NCBI GenBank assembly: GCA_002336845.1
Contig: DDEX01000063.1
Location: 61,003-125,002, forward strand
Source: Rhodobacteraceae bacterium UBA1943
GTDB lineage: Bacteria > Pseudomonadota > Alphaproteobacteria > Rhodobacterales > Rhodobacteraceae
DNA length: 64,000 bases
Direction: 5' to 3'
The notes below the pieces were generated by a model, which did not search any database, was not told where the DNA came from, and saw only the letters and a list, made by a program, of their open reading frames with translations. How positions within the stretch are numbered: the stretch's first letter is position 1; every line of letters begins with the position of its first letter. This document shows positions 8,523 to 17,430 of the stretch, in pieces. Made by a program: the position numbers and the translations under genes.

Positions 8523-9026
8523 ATGTCCACGCTTGCCCTTGCCCGATTGATCGAAGTCGCCCCGACCGGGGTAACCTTGGAAGAGGCCGGCGAAGCAATC
8601 GGCTTTCTGGCGGGGACGCTGGTGATGACCGCAGAGGGCGAATTGCCGGCAGAGCTGCTTGGGCCGGGTGACCGGGTGATCACGCGGCGCGGCATGGCAA
8701 AGGTGGTTTCGGCGGACCTGCGCAGCCAGAAGGACGCGCTGGTCGTCGTGGTCAGCCCCGATACCCTTGGTATTGGCCGTCCGGGTGTCGAAGTGCGCCT
8801 TGCCCCCGATCAGCGCGTTCTGCTGCGTGACTGGCGCGCCAAGGCGCTGTGGGGCGTGGCAGAGGCGGCGGTGCCGGTCGCGCAACTGGCGGATGGAGAG
8901 TTCATCCGGCAAGAGCGTGTGCCGCTTGCCCATTTCGTCAGCCTGCGGCTTTCACGAGAGGCCGTGGTGATGGCGGGCGGGCTGGATCTGTGCTGCCCTG
9001 CCGCCGATCAGACCGTTTCGGCCTGA
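8523..9026 (+). CDS. Hint-domain protein, apparently catalytically dead
   Basis: A 167-residue protein resembling the Hint (Hedgehog/intein) domain proteins abundant in Rhodobacterales. The GTLVMTAEGELPAELLGPGDRVITR segment is the domain's opening, followed by KALWGVAEAAVPVAQLADG and VPLAHFVSLRL. In active members the first block starts with a nucleophile Cys and a later block has His; here these positions read GFLAGT and APDQR, so self-splicing is unlikely. An upstream GAGG site supports the start. Its last 19 bases overlap the convergent monooxygenase gene. Confidence 0.65.
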   Translation: MSTLALARLIEVAPTGVTLEEAGEAIGFLAGTLVMTAEGELPAELLGPGDRVITRRGMAKVVSADLRSQKDALVVVVSPDTLGIGRPGVEVRLAPDQRVLLRDWRAKALWGVAEAAVPVAQLADGEFIRQERVPLAHFVSLRLSREAVVMAGGLDLCCPAADQTVSA

Positions 9027-10189
9027 TCCCTGGTCACGTCAAAGCCGTAAAGCCAGTCGAACCGTTTCAACGCCAGATCGGGTGCTATCGCATTGCCGAT
9101 GCGCAGCACGCTATGGCCGATGAACCGGGGCAACCCCGACAGATGATAGGCGCGGGCATTGCTGTTCGCGGCCTGCACGATCCGGGCGCAGCGTGGCGCG
9201 CGCGTGGCCTGCCAGGCGGGAAGCGCCTGCCCCCCCCGTGCCAGCGCCTTCGCCAGCGTCCAGGCATCTTCCAGCGCCATACCCGCCCCTTGCGCCAGAA
9301 ATGGCAGCGTCGGATGCGCCGCATCGCCCAGGATGGCCACGGCGCCTTCCGCCATCACCCGTTGCCAGACCGGGGCGACCGGATGGCGGAACAGACCCCA
9401 CAGCCAGACATCCTGTGCCTGTTCCAGCCAGCCCTGCACCCGGGGGTTAAAGCCCTGAAAGGCCAGCCGCAGCTCCATCGCGTCATCGCGCAGCGACCAG
9501 CTTTCCTGAACCCAGGTCTTGCGCTCTTCCACCGCGACGATGTTGCGCCAGCGACCGCCGCGCAAAGGATAGCTGACCAGATGGCGCCCCGGCCCCATAT
9601 GCACCTCGGCCACCGGCTCGGCTCCGGGCGTCTCGGGCACCACCGCCCGCCAGGCAACTTGCCCGGTAAAGAACGGCGCGCCAGCCCCGTTTAACGTGGC
9701 GCGGGTCAGCGAATGCAGCCCGTCGGCCCCGATCAGCACGCCGGGCAGAAACTCTGCCCCCTGCGCCGTCACCACACGCGGGCGCGGGCCGGACAGGTCA
9801 ACCCGGTCAATCTTGTGCAGCAGGCGGATCTGGGCGCCCGCCTCGCGCGCGCCATTGGCCAGAATGTCGATCAGATCGGCACGGTGCAGGAAATGCCAGC
9901 CAAGCGCAGGATAGGGCGTCTCCATTCCCATCCGCAGCACGGTCGTGCCGGTCAGGCCATCTTTCAGGGCAACCGCACGAGCCCGCACCGAAGCGGCCCG
10001 CAACTCTTCCCCCAGCCCCAGCGCGTCCATCACGGCGGCGCCGTTCGGTCCGATCTGAAGGCCAGCCCCCACCTCTCGGACGGCATCGGCCTGCTCCAGC
10101 ACCAATACCTGCCAGCCCTGCCGCGCAAGGGCCCGCGCCAAGGCAAGGCCCGCCACCCCTGCCCCGAGGATCGTCACCTCTTGCGCCAT
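9008..10189 (-). CDS. FAD-dependent monooxygenase (salicylate hydroxylase type)
   Basis: A 393-residue class A flavoprotein hydroxylase, which uses NAD(P)H and O2 to hydroxylate an aromatic or related ring. All three cofactor signatures are present: GAGVAGL at the N-terminus for FAD, GADGLHS around residue 155, and GDAAHPTLPFLAQGA around residue 285. The substrate cannot be deduced. The MAQEVTILGAG start is preferred over an upstream ATG that would run through the dksA terminator. The start may be off by one base in my reading. Confidence 0.85.
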   Translation of the reverse strand: MAQEVTILGAGVAGLALARALARQGWQVLVLEQADAVREVGAGLQIGPNGAAVMDALGLGEELRAASVRARAVALKDGLTGTTVLRMGMETPYPALGWHFLHRADLIDILANGAREAGAQIRLLHKIDRVDLSGPRPRVVTAQGAEFLPGVLIGADGLHSLTRATLNGAGAPFFTGQVAWRAVVPETPGAEPVAEVHMGPGRHLVSYPLRGGRWRNIVAVEERKTWVQESWSLRDDAMELRLAFQGFNPRVQGWLEQAQDVWLWGLFRHPVAPVWQRVMAEGAVAILGDAAHPTLPFLAQGAGMALEDAWTLAKALARGGQALPAWQATRAPRCARIVQAANSNARAYHLSGLPRFIGHSVLRIGNAIAPDLALKRFDWLYGFDVTRDQAETV

Positions 10190-10200
10190 GCAGTCCCCCC

Positions 10201-10231
10201 GGAAAAGAAAAAGCCGGGCAAAATGCCCGGC
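10201..10231 (-). terminator. rho-independent terminator of dksA
   Basis: On the minus strand the hairpin GCCGGGCATTTTGCCCGGC is followed by TTTTTCTTTTCC. It lies about 50 bases after the dksA stop codon. Confidence 0.85.
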
Positions 10232-10279
10232 ATATCCTTGGGTCATCGGGTTCAGGGCCGCAAGCCCCGCAGCAGGCGG

Positions 10280-10702
10280 TCAATCGTCGCGGTGCACCTT
10301 CTCGCGCCGCTCGTGCCGCTCTTGCGCCTCCAGTGTCATGGTCGCGATGGGCCGCGCATCCAGCCGTTTCAGGCTGATCGGCTCTCCGGTCATCTCGCAA
10401 TAGCCGTATTCACCGTTGTCGATCCGCCGCAGCGCAGAATCAATCTTGGCGATCAGCTTCCTTTGCCGGTCGCGTGTGCGCAGCTCCAGCGCGCGGTCGG
10501 TCTCTTCACTGGCGCGGTCGGCCAGATCGGGCACATTGCGCGCACTTTCGGTCAGATTGTCCAGCGTCTCTGCCGACTGGTCCAAAAGCTCTTGCTTCCA
10601 GATCAGAAGTTTACGGCGGAAATATTCCAACTGCCGGTCATTCATGAAGGGCTCGTCTTCGGCCGGCCGGTAGTCGTCAGGCAAGAACACTTCGGGCTTC
10701 AT
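10280..10702 (-). CDS. dksA: DksA-type RNA polymerase regulator with a single zinc-site cysteine
   Basis: A 140-residue DksA/TraR-family protein that enters the RNA polymerase secondary channel and, with ppGpp, adjusts transcription. The coiled-coil region runs from about residue 20 to 95, with DLADRASEETDRALELRTRDR at the tip and after. The canonical C4 zinc finger is reduced to one Cys (YCEMTGEPISLKRLDARPIA), a variant known among alphaproteobacterial DksA proteins. The ATG at 10702 is preferred over an upstream in-frame ATG that adds 15 residues. A strong terminator follows. Confidence 0.9.
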   Translation of the reverse strand: MKPEVFLPDDYRPAEDEPFMNDRQLEYFRRKLLIWKQELLDQSAETLDNLTESARNVPDLADRASEETDRALELRTRDRQRKLIAKIDSALRRIDNGEYGYCEMTGEPISLKRLDARPIATMTLEAQERHERREKVHRDD

Positions 10703-10871
10703 CACAGCACACTCCAGTCGTGTCGGCGCGCCTTGGTCAGGTGGCAACTGACGTGGCGCGGTCCTGTTGGCGCGGCATGTAGCCTATCGCCAGACCATTG
10801 TCACTAGCAGTTGCGACATTTTGACGGCCCCTCTAGGGTCGCGCCAAAGACAGAGGGTCAGCGAGGCTGCC

Positions 10872-11711
10872 ATGAAGTTCGACACCACCGACAGCTATGT
10901 CGCCACCGACGACCTGAAGGTCGCGGTCAATGCCGCCGTAACGCTGGAACGCCCCCTGCTGGTCAAGGGAGAGCCGGGCACCGGCAAGACCGAGCTGGCG
11001 CGCCAGGTGGCGGCAAGCCTGGGCCTGCCGCTGATCGAATGGCATGTGAAATCGACCACGCGCGCGCAGCAGGGTCTTTATGAATACGATGCCGTCAGCC
11101 GCCTGCGCGACAGCCAGTTGGGCGATGCGCGGGTGCATGACCTTGCGAACTACATCCGGCAGGGCAAGTTGTGGCAGGCTTTCGCCGCGCCGGGCCGGGT
11201 GGTGCTGTTGATCGACGAGATCGACAAGGCCGATATCGAGTTTCCGAACGACCTGTTGCAGGAACTCGACCGGATGGAGTTTCACGTCTATGAAACCGGC
11301 GAAACCGTCCGCGCCCACCAGCGGCCCGTGGTCATTATCACCTCGAACAACGAGAAAGAACTGCCCGAGGCTTTCCTGCGCCGCTGCTTCTTTCACTACA
11401 TCCGCTTTCCCGACCCCGAGGTTCTGGCCGCGATCGTCCGGCTGCACTACCCCGGCATCAAAGAGGCGCTGCTGGCCACCGCCCTGACCCAGTTTTTCGA
11501 GATTCGCGAAACACCGGGGCTGAAAAAGAAGCCCTCCACCTCCGAGGCACTGGACTGGCTCAAGCTGTTGCTGGCAGAAGATTTGTCGCCCGAAGACCTG
11601 CGGCGCGAGGGCAAACACGCCTTGCCGCGGCTGTATGGCGCGCTGCTGAAGAACGAGCAGGATGTGCAACTGTTCGAGCGTCTGGCCTTCATGGCGCGCG
11701 GGCAGCGGTAG
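10872..11711 (+). CDS. MoxR-family AAA+ ATPase
   Basis: A 279-residue AAA+ ATPase with Walker A GEPGTGKT near residue 38, Walker B VLLIDEIDKAD near residue 114, sensor 1 in ITSNNEKELPEAFLRRC and an arginine finger in that block. MoxR ATPases remodel or insert cofactors into partner complexes and are usually paired with VWA-domain proteins; such a protein is encoded three genes downstream. The ATG at 10872 fits the family's N-terminus. First gene of a plus-strand series. Confidence 0.92.
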   Translation: MKFDTTDSYVATDDLKVAVNAAVTLERPLLVKGEPGTGKTELARQVAASLGLPLIEWHVKSTTRAQQGLYEYDAVSRLRDSQLGDARVHDLANYIRQGKLWQAFAAPGRVVLLIDEIDKADIEFPNDLLQELDRMEFHVYETGETVRAHQRPVVIITSNNEKELPEAFLRRCFFHYIRFPDPEVLAAIVRLHYPGIKEALLATALTQFFEIRETPGLKKKPSTSEALDWLKLLLAEDLSPEDLRREGKHALPRLYGALLKNEQDVQLFERLAFMARGQR

Positions 11712-12222
11712 GCGCGGCCTGTGGATAACCCCGATTCGGGGGGTGTGGCCGGAACCTGGCCGCGTCTTGGCAGCAAACTCCCCAAGGGCGGCCCGGAACT
11801 TGAATTGGTTTGAAATATTCCGCGATTCCGCATCGGCACATCTGGTGCCTCACCGGACCTGAACCGCCAAGGCTAGTTGCCAGCGCCACCGAACATCCAA
11901 AGATTGACACCGGACCACCAGGAATCAGACATTGCCGGCATGTTGCCTCATCACCGGATCAACTGGCTGCCGCACCGGCCATTTTGGCCGTCGTATCTGG
12001 TTAACCTCAACAAAATCATTGCCTTGCTGAACTTTCTTCTAGAACATCTGGCAGGCACGGAGTTATGGTGGCAAACAAGGTAAGGTGGACCGGCGGCACA
12101 AGCCGCAACGGGCCGGTGGCGCGAGGGGAGTGGGGGCTTCCCTCGCAAAAGCCATACCGGGAACTGGCCTGCCACGACGCCTTGAACCTCCTGCGCCCTT
12201 CTTTGCAAGCGAGACGTCCCTG
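11712..12222. other. intergenic region upstream of the DUF2927 gene
   Basis: No gene is recognised in about 510 bases. The middle (about 11800-12070) is more AT-rich than its surroundings and probably holds a promoter, but I see no convincing element. A short CCCCGATTCGGGG hairpin right after the moxR-type gene lacks a T-run. Confidence 0.4.
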
Positions 12223-13587
12223 ATGCGCCGTGCCCTTATTCTTCCGGTCCTGCTCTTGGCCGCCTGCGCCGCGCGTCCGGCAGCCGAGGTGACGATGCAG
12301 GCCCGCTCTTCGGCGATGGGATCGGTCGCCCTGCCACCGATGGCCGACCAACAGCCGACGCTGACAGCCCCGCTGCATGGCAATGCCGATCTGGCGCGCA
12401 ACTTTCTGGATCTGGAATTCCAGATGGAAAGCGGGCGGCGGTTAAGCGTGCTCACACGGTTTGAAACGCCGGTCACGGTGGCGCTGGCAGGCGCGGCCCC
12501 GCCACAGGCGGCAGCGGAATTGCAGCGCGTTGTCGCGCGGATGCGGGCCGAGGCCGGATTGGACATCCATACCGCCGCCGCCGGATCGCAGGCCAACATC
12601 ACCATCGAATTCATTCCACGCCGCACGCTGACCCGCGCGGCCCCCACCGCTGCCTGCTTTGTTGTGCCCAACGTCAGTTCGTTCGCCGAATATCGCAGCC
12701 ACCGGAACGACATGCTGACCGACTGGTCGCGCCTGACCCGACGCGAGCGGGCGGCGATTTTCGTGCCCACTGACACCAGCCCGCAAGAGGTGCGCGACTG
12801 CTTTCACGAAGAGCTGGCCCAGGCCCTCGGCCCGCTGAACGATCTTTATCGTCTGACCGATTCCGTCTTCAACGACGACAATTTCAACGCGGTTCTGACC
12901 CCCTTCGACATGCTGATGCTTCGCATACACTATGCGCCCGACCTGCATTCGGGGATGACCGAGGCCGAAGTGGCCGCCCGCCTGCCCGCGATACTGGCCC
13001 GGCTGAACCCCGCCGGTATCGGCCAGCCGCCCACGGTCGCGGCCATCGGCCCGCATGAATGGACCGAAGCGGTCGAGGCGACCTTTGGCCCGAAGGGCGG
13101 AAAACACCGGGCGGTTGCGGCACAGCGAATGCTGGCCATCGCGCGCGCTCAGGGCTGGCATGACGTCCGGCTGGGACTGGCGCTTTACGCGGTGGGGCGC
13201 TCTCAGCTTGGCCATGATCCGCAGGCCGCCGTGCTTGCGCTGACAGAGGCGCGGCGCGTTTATGACACCCTGCCCGGCGCCGAGGTGCATGTGGCCCATG
13301 TGGACATGCAGCTTGCCGCCATCGCGCTGAAATCCGGCCAGCCACAGCAGGCCATCGCCTTTGCGGATCACGCGATTCCCGTGGCACGGCAATCGCAGAA
13401 CGCGGCCCTTGCCGCGACGCTGATGCTGATCAAGGCCCGCGCGCTGGAAAGCATGGGGCAGACCGAAGCCGCCCGCGCCCTGCATCTGGACGCCGCCCCC
13501 CTTGCGCGCTATGGCTTCGGCTCGGACAAACAGATGCGCGAACGGATTGCGGAAATCGCCGCCCTCGACGCGCGCGACGGGGCCTAG
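12223..13587 (+). CDS. DUF2927 lipoprotein
   Basis: A 454-residue protein whose N-terminus (MRRALILPVLLLAACA) is a lipoprotein signal with the lipidated Cys at about residue 15. Residues 60-280 match the DUF2927 family of Rhodobacterales: LEFQMESGRRLSVLTRFE, IEFIPRR, a CF near residue 147, FHEELAQALGPLNDLYRLTDSVFNDD and LTPFDMLMLRIHY. The HEE motif suggests a metal-dependent function, possibly a protease-like one, but none is proven. The C-terminal third looks like helical TPR-type repeats. Grouped with the MoxR and VWA genes. Confidence 0.75.
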   Translation: MRRALILPVLLLAACAARPAAEVTMQARSSAMGSVALPPMADQQPTLTAPLHGNADLARNFLDLEFQMESGRRLSVLTRFETPVTVALAGAAPPQAAAELQRVVARMRAEAGLDIHTAAAGSQANITIEFIPRRTLTRAAPTAACFVVPNVSSFAEYRSHRNDMLTDWSRLTRRERAAIFVPTDTSPQEVRDCFHEELAQALGPLNDLYRLTDSVFNDDNFNAVLTPFDMLMLRIHYAPDLHSGMTEAEVAARLPAILARLNPAGIGQPPTVAAIGPHEWTEAVEATFGPKGGKHRAVAAQRMLAIARAQGWHDVRLGLALYAVGRSQLGHDPQAAVLALTEARRVYDTLPGAEVHVAHVDMQLAAIALKSGQPQQAIAFADHAIPVARQSQNAALAATLMLIKARALESMGQTEAARALHLDAAPLARYGFGSDKQMRERIAEIAALDARDGA

Positions 13588-13615
13588 GCGCCCACAGCAA
13601 GGGCAGGAAACCGCG

Positions 13616-13783
13616 ATGATCGTACTGGCAGGGCTTGTGATCGGCGCGGGTCTTGGCGGGATGACCGCCAAACGGCGGGGCGGCAAGCGGCTCGACATCC
13701 TGCAATATGCCACGATCTATGCCATTATCTTCATGCTTTTGGGCATGTTCGTCAGCATCTTCATCGACCGCATGGCGCGCTGA
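13616..13783 (+). CDS. small membrane protein of unknown function
   Basis: A 55-residue protein with two hydrophobic segments separated by a basic loop (AKRRGGKRLD). Homologues of this size sit next to VWA/CoxE-like genes in Rhodobacteraceae and have no assigned role. It starts 28 bases after the DUF2927 gene and ends three bases before the VWA gene, so it is probably in the same transcript. A GCAGGAAA segment upstream can serve as ribosome-binding site. Confidence 0.65.
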   Translation: MIVLAGLVIGAGLGGMTAKRRGGKRLDILQYATIYAIIFMLLGMFVSIFIDRMAR

Positions 13784-13786
13784 ACG

Positions 13787-14968
13787 ATGTTTCTGCCCTT
13801 TTTCCAATCCTTGCGGAAAGAGGGGGTGCCGGTTTCCCTGCGCGAGTTTCTGGCCTTTCATCAGGCCATGGCCGCCGATCTGGTGACTTTTGACATCGAG
13901 GGCTTTTACCACCTTGCCCGGGTCATCATGGTCAAGGACGAACGCCATTTCGACCGTTTTGACCGCGCCTTTGCCGCCGCCTTCAAGGGGCTTGAGACGA
14001 TCACCCCCGCAGCGGTGATCGAGGCGCTGGACTTGCCCGGCGAATGGCTGGAAAAACTGGCCGAGAAATACCTGACAGCCGAGGAAAAGGCGGAAATTCA
14101 GGCGCTTGGCGGGTTCGACAAGCTGATGGAGACCCTTAAGCAGCGTTTGGCCGAGCAGAAGGGCCGCCATCAGGGCGGCAACAAATGGGTGGGCACCGCC
14201 GGCACCTCGCCCTTTGGTGCCTATGGCTACAATCCCGAAGGCGTGCGCATCGGGCAGGACCAAAGCCGCCACCAGCGCGCGGTCAAGGTCTGGGACCGGC
14301 GAGAGTTCCAGAACCTTGATGATCAGGTCGAACTGGGCACCCGCAACATCAAGGTCGCCCTGCGGCGGCTGCGAAAATGGGCGCGCGACGGGGCGGCAGA
14401 GGAATTCGATCTGGACGGCACGATTTCGGCCACCGCCAGGCAGGGCTGGCTGGATGTCAAAACCCGGCCGGAACGGCGCAACGCCGTAAAGGTGCTGCTG
14501 TTTCTGGACGTGGGCGGCAGCATGGACCCCTATGTCAAGGTGATGGAGGAACTGTTTTCGGCCGCCCGCGCCGAGTTCAAGCACCTCATCCCCTTCTACT
14601 TCCATAACTGCCTTTATGAAGGTGTGTGGCGCGACAATGCCCGCCGCTGGAACGCGCAGACCCCCACCTGGGACGTGCTGCGCAGCTATGGAGGCGACTA
14701 CAAGGCGATCTTCGTCGGCGATGCGGCGATGTCGCCCTATGAAATCCTGCATCCCGGCGGCGCCAACGAACACTGGAACCCGGAGTCCGGCCGGGTCTGG
14801 CTACAGCGTGCCTGCGACCATTGGCCGAACCATTTGTGGATCAACCCGGTGGCTGAGGCGCATTGGGCCCATACCCAATCCACCCGCCTGATCCGCGACA
14901 TTTTTGGCGGCCAGATGGTGCCGATGACGCTGGAAGGCCTGTCGCGCGGCATCAAGGCGTTGCGCTAG
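13787..14968 (+). CDS. VWA-domain protein (CoxE-like)
   Basis: A 393-residue protein of the CoxE-like group. Its N-terminal half (FLPFFQSLRKEGVPVSLREF) is typical, and the von Willebrand A domain in the C-terminal half carries a metal-site motif written LFLDVGGSMDPYVKV, with Gly in place of the first Ser of the usual DxSxS. Such proteins work with MoxR ATPases, and a MoxR-type gene is three genes upstream. Probable role: assembly or activation of a partner complex. The target is not evident. Confidence 0.85.
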   Translation: MFLPFFQSLRKEGVPVSLREFLAFHQAMAADLVTFDIEGFYHLARVIMVKDERHFDRFDRAFAAAFKGLETITPAAVIEALDLPGEWLEKLAEKYLTAEEKAEIQALGGFDKLMETLKQRLAEQKGRHQGGNKWVGTAGTSPFGAYGYNPEGVRIGQDQSRHQRAVKVWDRREFQNLDDQVELGTRNIKVALRRLRKWARDGAAEEFDLDGTISATARQGWLDVKTRPERRNAVKVLLFLDVGGSMDPYVKVMEELFSAARAEFKHLIPFYFHNCLYEGVWRDNARRWNAQTPTWDVLRSYGGDYKAIFVGDAAMSPYEILHPGGANEHWNPESGRVWLQRACDHWPNHLWINPVAEAHWAHTQSTRLIRDIFGGQMVPMTLEGLSRGIKALR

Positions 14969-15085
14969 CGCCTGTTTCGCAGGCACCGCCTTGCGGGCCT
15001 GGCGAAAATCGACACCCCTGTCGCCCCTGCGCAAGACCGCCGCCGCATCCGCCCGCAGGCTGCCCCCATCAACGAGGTGCCCGCC

Positions 15086-16117
15086 ATGACGCTAGATGCC
15101 CCGCCCGTTCAATATCTGAACCTCGACCCCGGATTGTACATCCGTCCCGAAGTGTTCCAGCAGGAGCGGCAGGCGATCTTTGCCCGGACGTGGCAGTTCA
15201 TGGGCCCGGTTTCGGCGCTGGCCGAGGCCGGGCAATATATGGCCATCGACATTGCGGGTACGCCGGTCTTTGCCATCCGGGCACGCGACGGGGCCCTGCG
15301 CGGGTTCAAGAACGTCTGCCGCCACCGGGGCGCCAAGTTGCTGGCCGATGGCAGCGGCAAATGCGGGCTGATCGTCTGCCCCTATCACAAATGGAGTTTT
15401 GCCGATACCGGGCGACTGGTGCAGGCGCCGTGGTATGGCAAAGACCCTGCCATCATCCCCGAGGATTGGCCGCTGGAAGAGGTGCATATGGCCGAGTGGC
15501 GGGGGCTGCTGTTTGCCGCGCTGGACCCGGCGACAAGCCTGCTGGAGCAGTTGGGCGACCTGCCCGCCGAACTGGCGGACGAGCCGATGGAAACCTATAC
15601 CGCGACCGATCAGGCCACTGTAACTTTCGACGCCAACTGGAAGATTTACACCGATAATTTCGTCGAGGGCTACCATATCCCCGGCACCCATCCGTCCTTT
15701 TACGCCGCGATTGATTTCGAGGCGTTCCAGACCACCGCGCACCCCGGTTTCGTCAAGATGACGGCGCCGCCAAAGGACGGGCTGTTCTATCGCGGCAAAT
15801 GGCTGTGGATGTGGCCGAACTGGACGCTTTCCTTGTTCGACGGCGGCATGAACGTCAGCCGCATCAACCCGACCCGCCCCGATCATACCGACCAGCATTA
15901 CCACTTCTTCTTCGCCAACACGTCGGACGCGGCGGCAGAAGCGCGGGCGAAATCGGTCAACGGAACGCTGGCGGTGGTGAAGGAAGATTATACCGTCTGT
16001 GTCGAAACCCATCGCAACTATGCCGCGGGGGCCTACAGCCCCGGCCCGCTGTCGGGGCGGCATGAAAAGGGTGTGCAATATTTCCAGATGCGCGTGGCCG
16101 AGGCTTTGGGCCTCTAG
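15086..16117 (+). CDS. Rieske non-haem iron oxygenase, alpha subunit
   Basis: A 343-residue aromatic-ring-hydroxylating oxygenase. The Rieske [2Fe-2S] site is complete (CRHRGAKLL and CPYHKW), and the mononuclear iron site shows NFVEGYHIPGTHPSF with both His. A later Asp of the facial triad lies in the C-terminal domain. Size and motifs resemble the choline/carnitine/proline-betaine demethylase branch, but the substrate is not certain. The ATG at 15086 is well spaced from an ACGAGG site; an in-frame GTG lies three codons upstream. Confidence 0.85.
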   Translation: MTLDAPPVQYLNLDPGLYIRPEVFQQERQAIFARTWQFMGPVSALAEAGQYMAIDIAGTPVFAIRARDGALRGFKNVCRHRGAKLLADGSGKCGLIVCPYHKWSFADTGRLVQAPWYGKDPAIIPEDWPLEEVHMAEWRGLLFAALDPATSLLEQLGDLPAELADEPMETYTATDQATVTFDANWKIYTDNFVEGYHIPGTHPSFYAAIDFEAFQTTAHPGFVKMTAPPKDGLFYRGKWLWMWPNWTLSLFDGGMNVSRINPTRPDHTDQHYHFFFANTSDAAAEARAKSVNGTLAVVKEDYTVCVETHRNYAAGAYSPGPLSGRHEKGVQYFQMRVAEALGL

Positions 16118-16148
16118 CTTTCGCGTCCCCCATGCCCATATCTGGCGC

Positions 16149-16835
16149 ATGGTTGCCCTGCTGATCCCCATTGCCCTTGCGGTTGTCTATGCGCTGGTCT
16201 CGCTGCTCATGTCGGTCAGCCAGACCAAGCGGGCGCTTGCCGCCAAATCCCGCCCCCTGCACGACCCGCAGATCGAGGCCGCTGCCGCCCATCTGGCCCG
16301 TGCGCTGGACCTGCCGCGCATTGCGGTGAATGTCTATGAGGTTGAGGCGGTCAACGGCCTTGCCGCCCCCGATGGCCAGATTTACCTGACGCGCGGCTTT
16401 CTGGCCCGCAAGGCGCGCGGCGAGGTTTCGGCCGAGGAGCTGGCCTCGGTGATCGCGCATGAACTGGGGCATGTGGCTTTGGGCCATGTGCGGCGGCGGA
16501 TGATCGACTTTACCGGACAGAATGTGGTCTTTGTCGTGCTGTCGGCGGCGCTGGCGCGGGTTTTGCCATTCGTGGGCGTGGGATTGGCGCGACTGGTTTC
16601 CATGGCGGTGATGGCGCGGCTGTCACGTCGCGACGAGTTCGAGGCGGACGCCTGGGCCGCAGCCCTCTTGACCAAGGCAGGCATCGGCACCGCGCCGCAA
16701 AAATCGCTGCTGCGCAAGCTGGAAAGGCTGGTCGGTGCCAGTTCGGGGCAACCGGCCTGGCTGTTGAGCCATCCGGCGATTGAAGAGCGGATTGCCGCGA
16801 TTGATGCGATGGAGCGGCGCTGGCAGAGGGCATGA
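16149..16835 (+). CDS. M48 family metallopeptidase
   Basis: A 228-residue membrane-anchored zinc peptidase. One hydrophobic segment is at the N-terminus (residues 2-22) and others near residues 120-155. The active-site HELGH sits around residue 103, and the third metal ligand Glu in RRDEFEADAWAA about 60 residues later, as in HtpX/Ste24 proteins. Short compared with HtpX. It follows the Rieske gene by 31 bases. Substrate unknown; a quality-control role is a family inference. Confidence 0.85.
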   Translation: MVALLIPIALAVVYALVSLLMSVSQTKRALAAKSRPLHDPQIEAAAAHLARALDLPRIAVNVYEVEAVNGLAAPDGQIYLTRGFLARKARGEVSAEELASVIAHELGHVALGHVRRRMIDFTGQNVVFVVLSAALARVLPFVGVGLARLVSMAVMARLSRRDEFEADAWAAALLTKAGIGTAPQKSLLRKLERLVGASSGQPAWLLSHPAIEERIAAIDAMERRWQRA

Positions 16836-16839
16836 CCCG

Positions 16840-16884
16840 CCGGAGTTTTCAAAAACTCCGGGCCGATTTCTTCAAAGAAACCGG
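16840..16884. terminator. hairpins between M48 and PIN genes
   Basis: A perfect CCGGAGTTTT/AAAACTCCGG inverted repeat lies just after the M48 stop, followed by a second short GATTTCTT/AAGAAA repeat. They separate two convergent genes and probably act as a bidirectional terminator. Confidence 0.55.
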
Positions 16885-16887
16885 GGC

Positions 16888-17430
16888 TCAGACCGACAGC
16901 GCCTTGCCCAGCTTGGGCAGTTGCGCCTTTTTCAGCAACCTGCGCACCGGCCAGTCCTCGCCCGACAGTCGTTCCGCAGTGGCGCGCACGCCTTCAATCA
17001 CGGCCGCCACCTCGGCCGGATTGCGCGACCACAGTTCCCACAGGAACCCGTCGGGGTCGCGCCGCTCAATCCCGAATTCGGCCAGCACGGATCGGGGAAA
17101 ATCCTTGGCGTTAAAGGTGACGATGGCATCGGCATGGCAGGCCACAGCCACCGCCAGAACGTGTTCGTCATTGGGGTCTGGCAGCGTCACCCGCGCCTCG
17201 ATATTGGGTTGCTCGCGCACACTGGCGCGGGGAAAGGCTGCCTTGACCACCAGCGCCTCGCCCTCGGCCTGCGCCATGGCACCGGGGCCGATCTTGTCGG
17301 TGGCGCGGGTCCATTCGCGAAGGATGCGGTCGGACCACATCGGCTCATAAAGCCCCCTTGCGGCGACGCCTAGCAGGATCTCGCGCAGGACAGTCGGGTA
17401 AAGGACGCAGGCATCCAGAACGGCGCGCAT
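16888..17430 (-). CDS. PIN-domain protein
   Basis: A 180-residue protein whose N-terminus MRAVLDACVLYPTVLREIL places the first PIN acidic residue at Asp6. Further conserved acids appear in LPDPNDEHVLAVAVA and IVTFNAKDFP, as in VapC-like RNases. The C-terminal 50 residues are helical. No antitoxin-like gene adjoins it; its start overlaps the methyltransferase stop by one base (TGATG). It may be a solitary PIN nuclease rather than a toxin. Function not proven. Confidence 0.75.
   Translation of the reverse strand: MRAVLDACVLYPTVLREILLGVAARGLYEPMWSDRILREWTRATDKIGPGAMAQAEGEALVVKAAFPRASVREQPNIEARVTLPDPNDEHVLAVAVACHADAIVTFNAKDFPRSVLAEFGIERRDPDGFLWELWSRNPAEVAAVIEGVRATAERLSGEDWPVRRLLKKAQLPKLGKALSV

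Noticed and set aside
8225..8695. N-terminal extension of tig through the tRNA-Leu gene
   Set aside because: It would translate a tRNA gene; the family start MQVTETL at 8224 fits.
16888..17430. toxin-antitoxin pair
   Set aside because: A PIN protein is present but no small antitoxin-like gene adjoins it; the overlapping neighbour is a methyltransferase.
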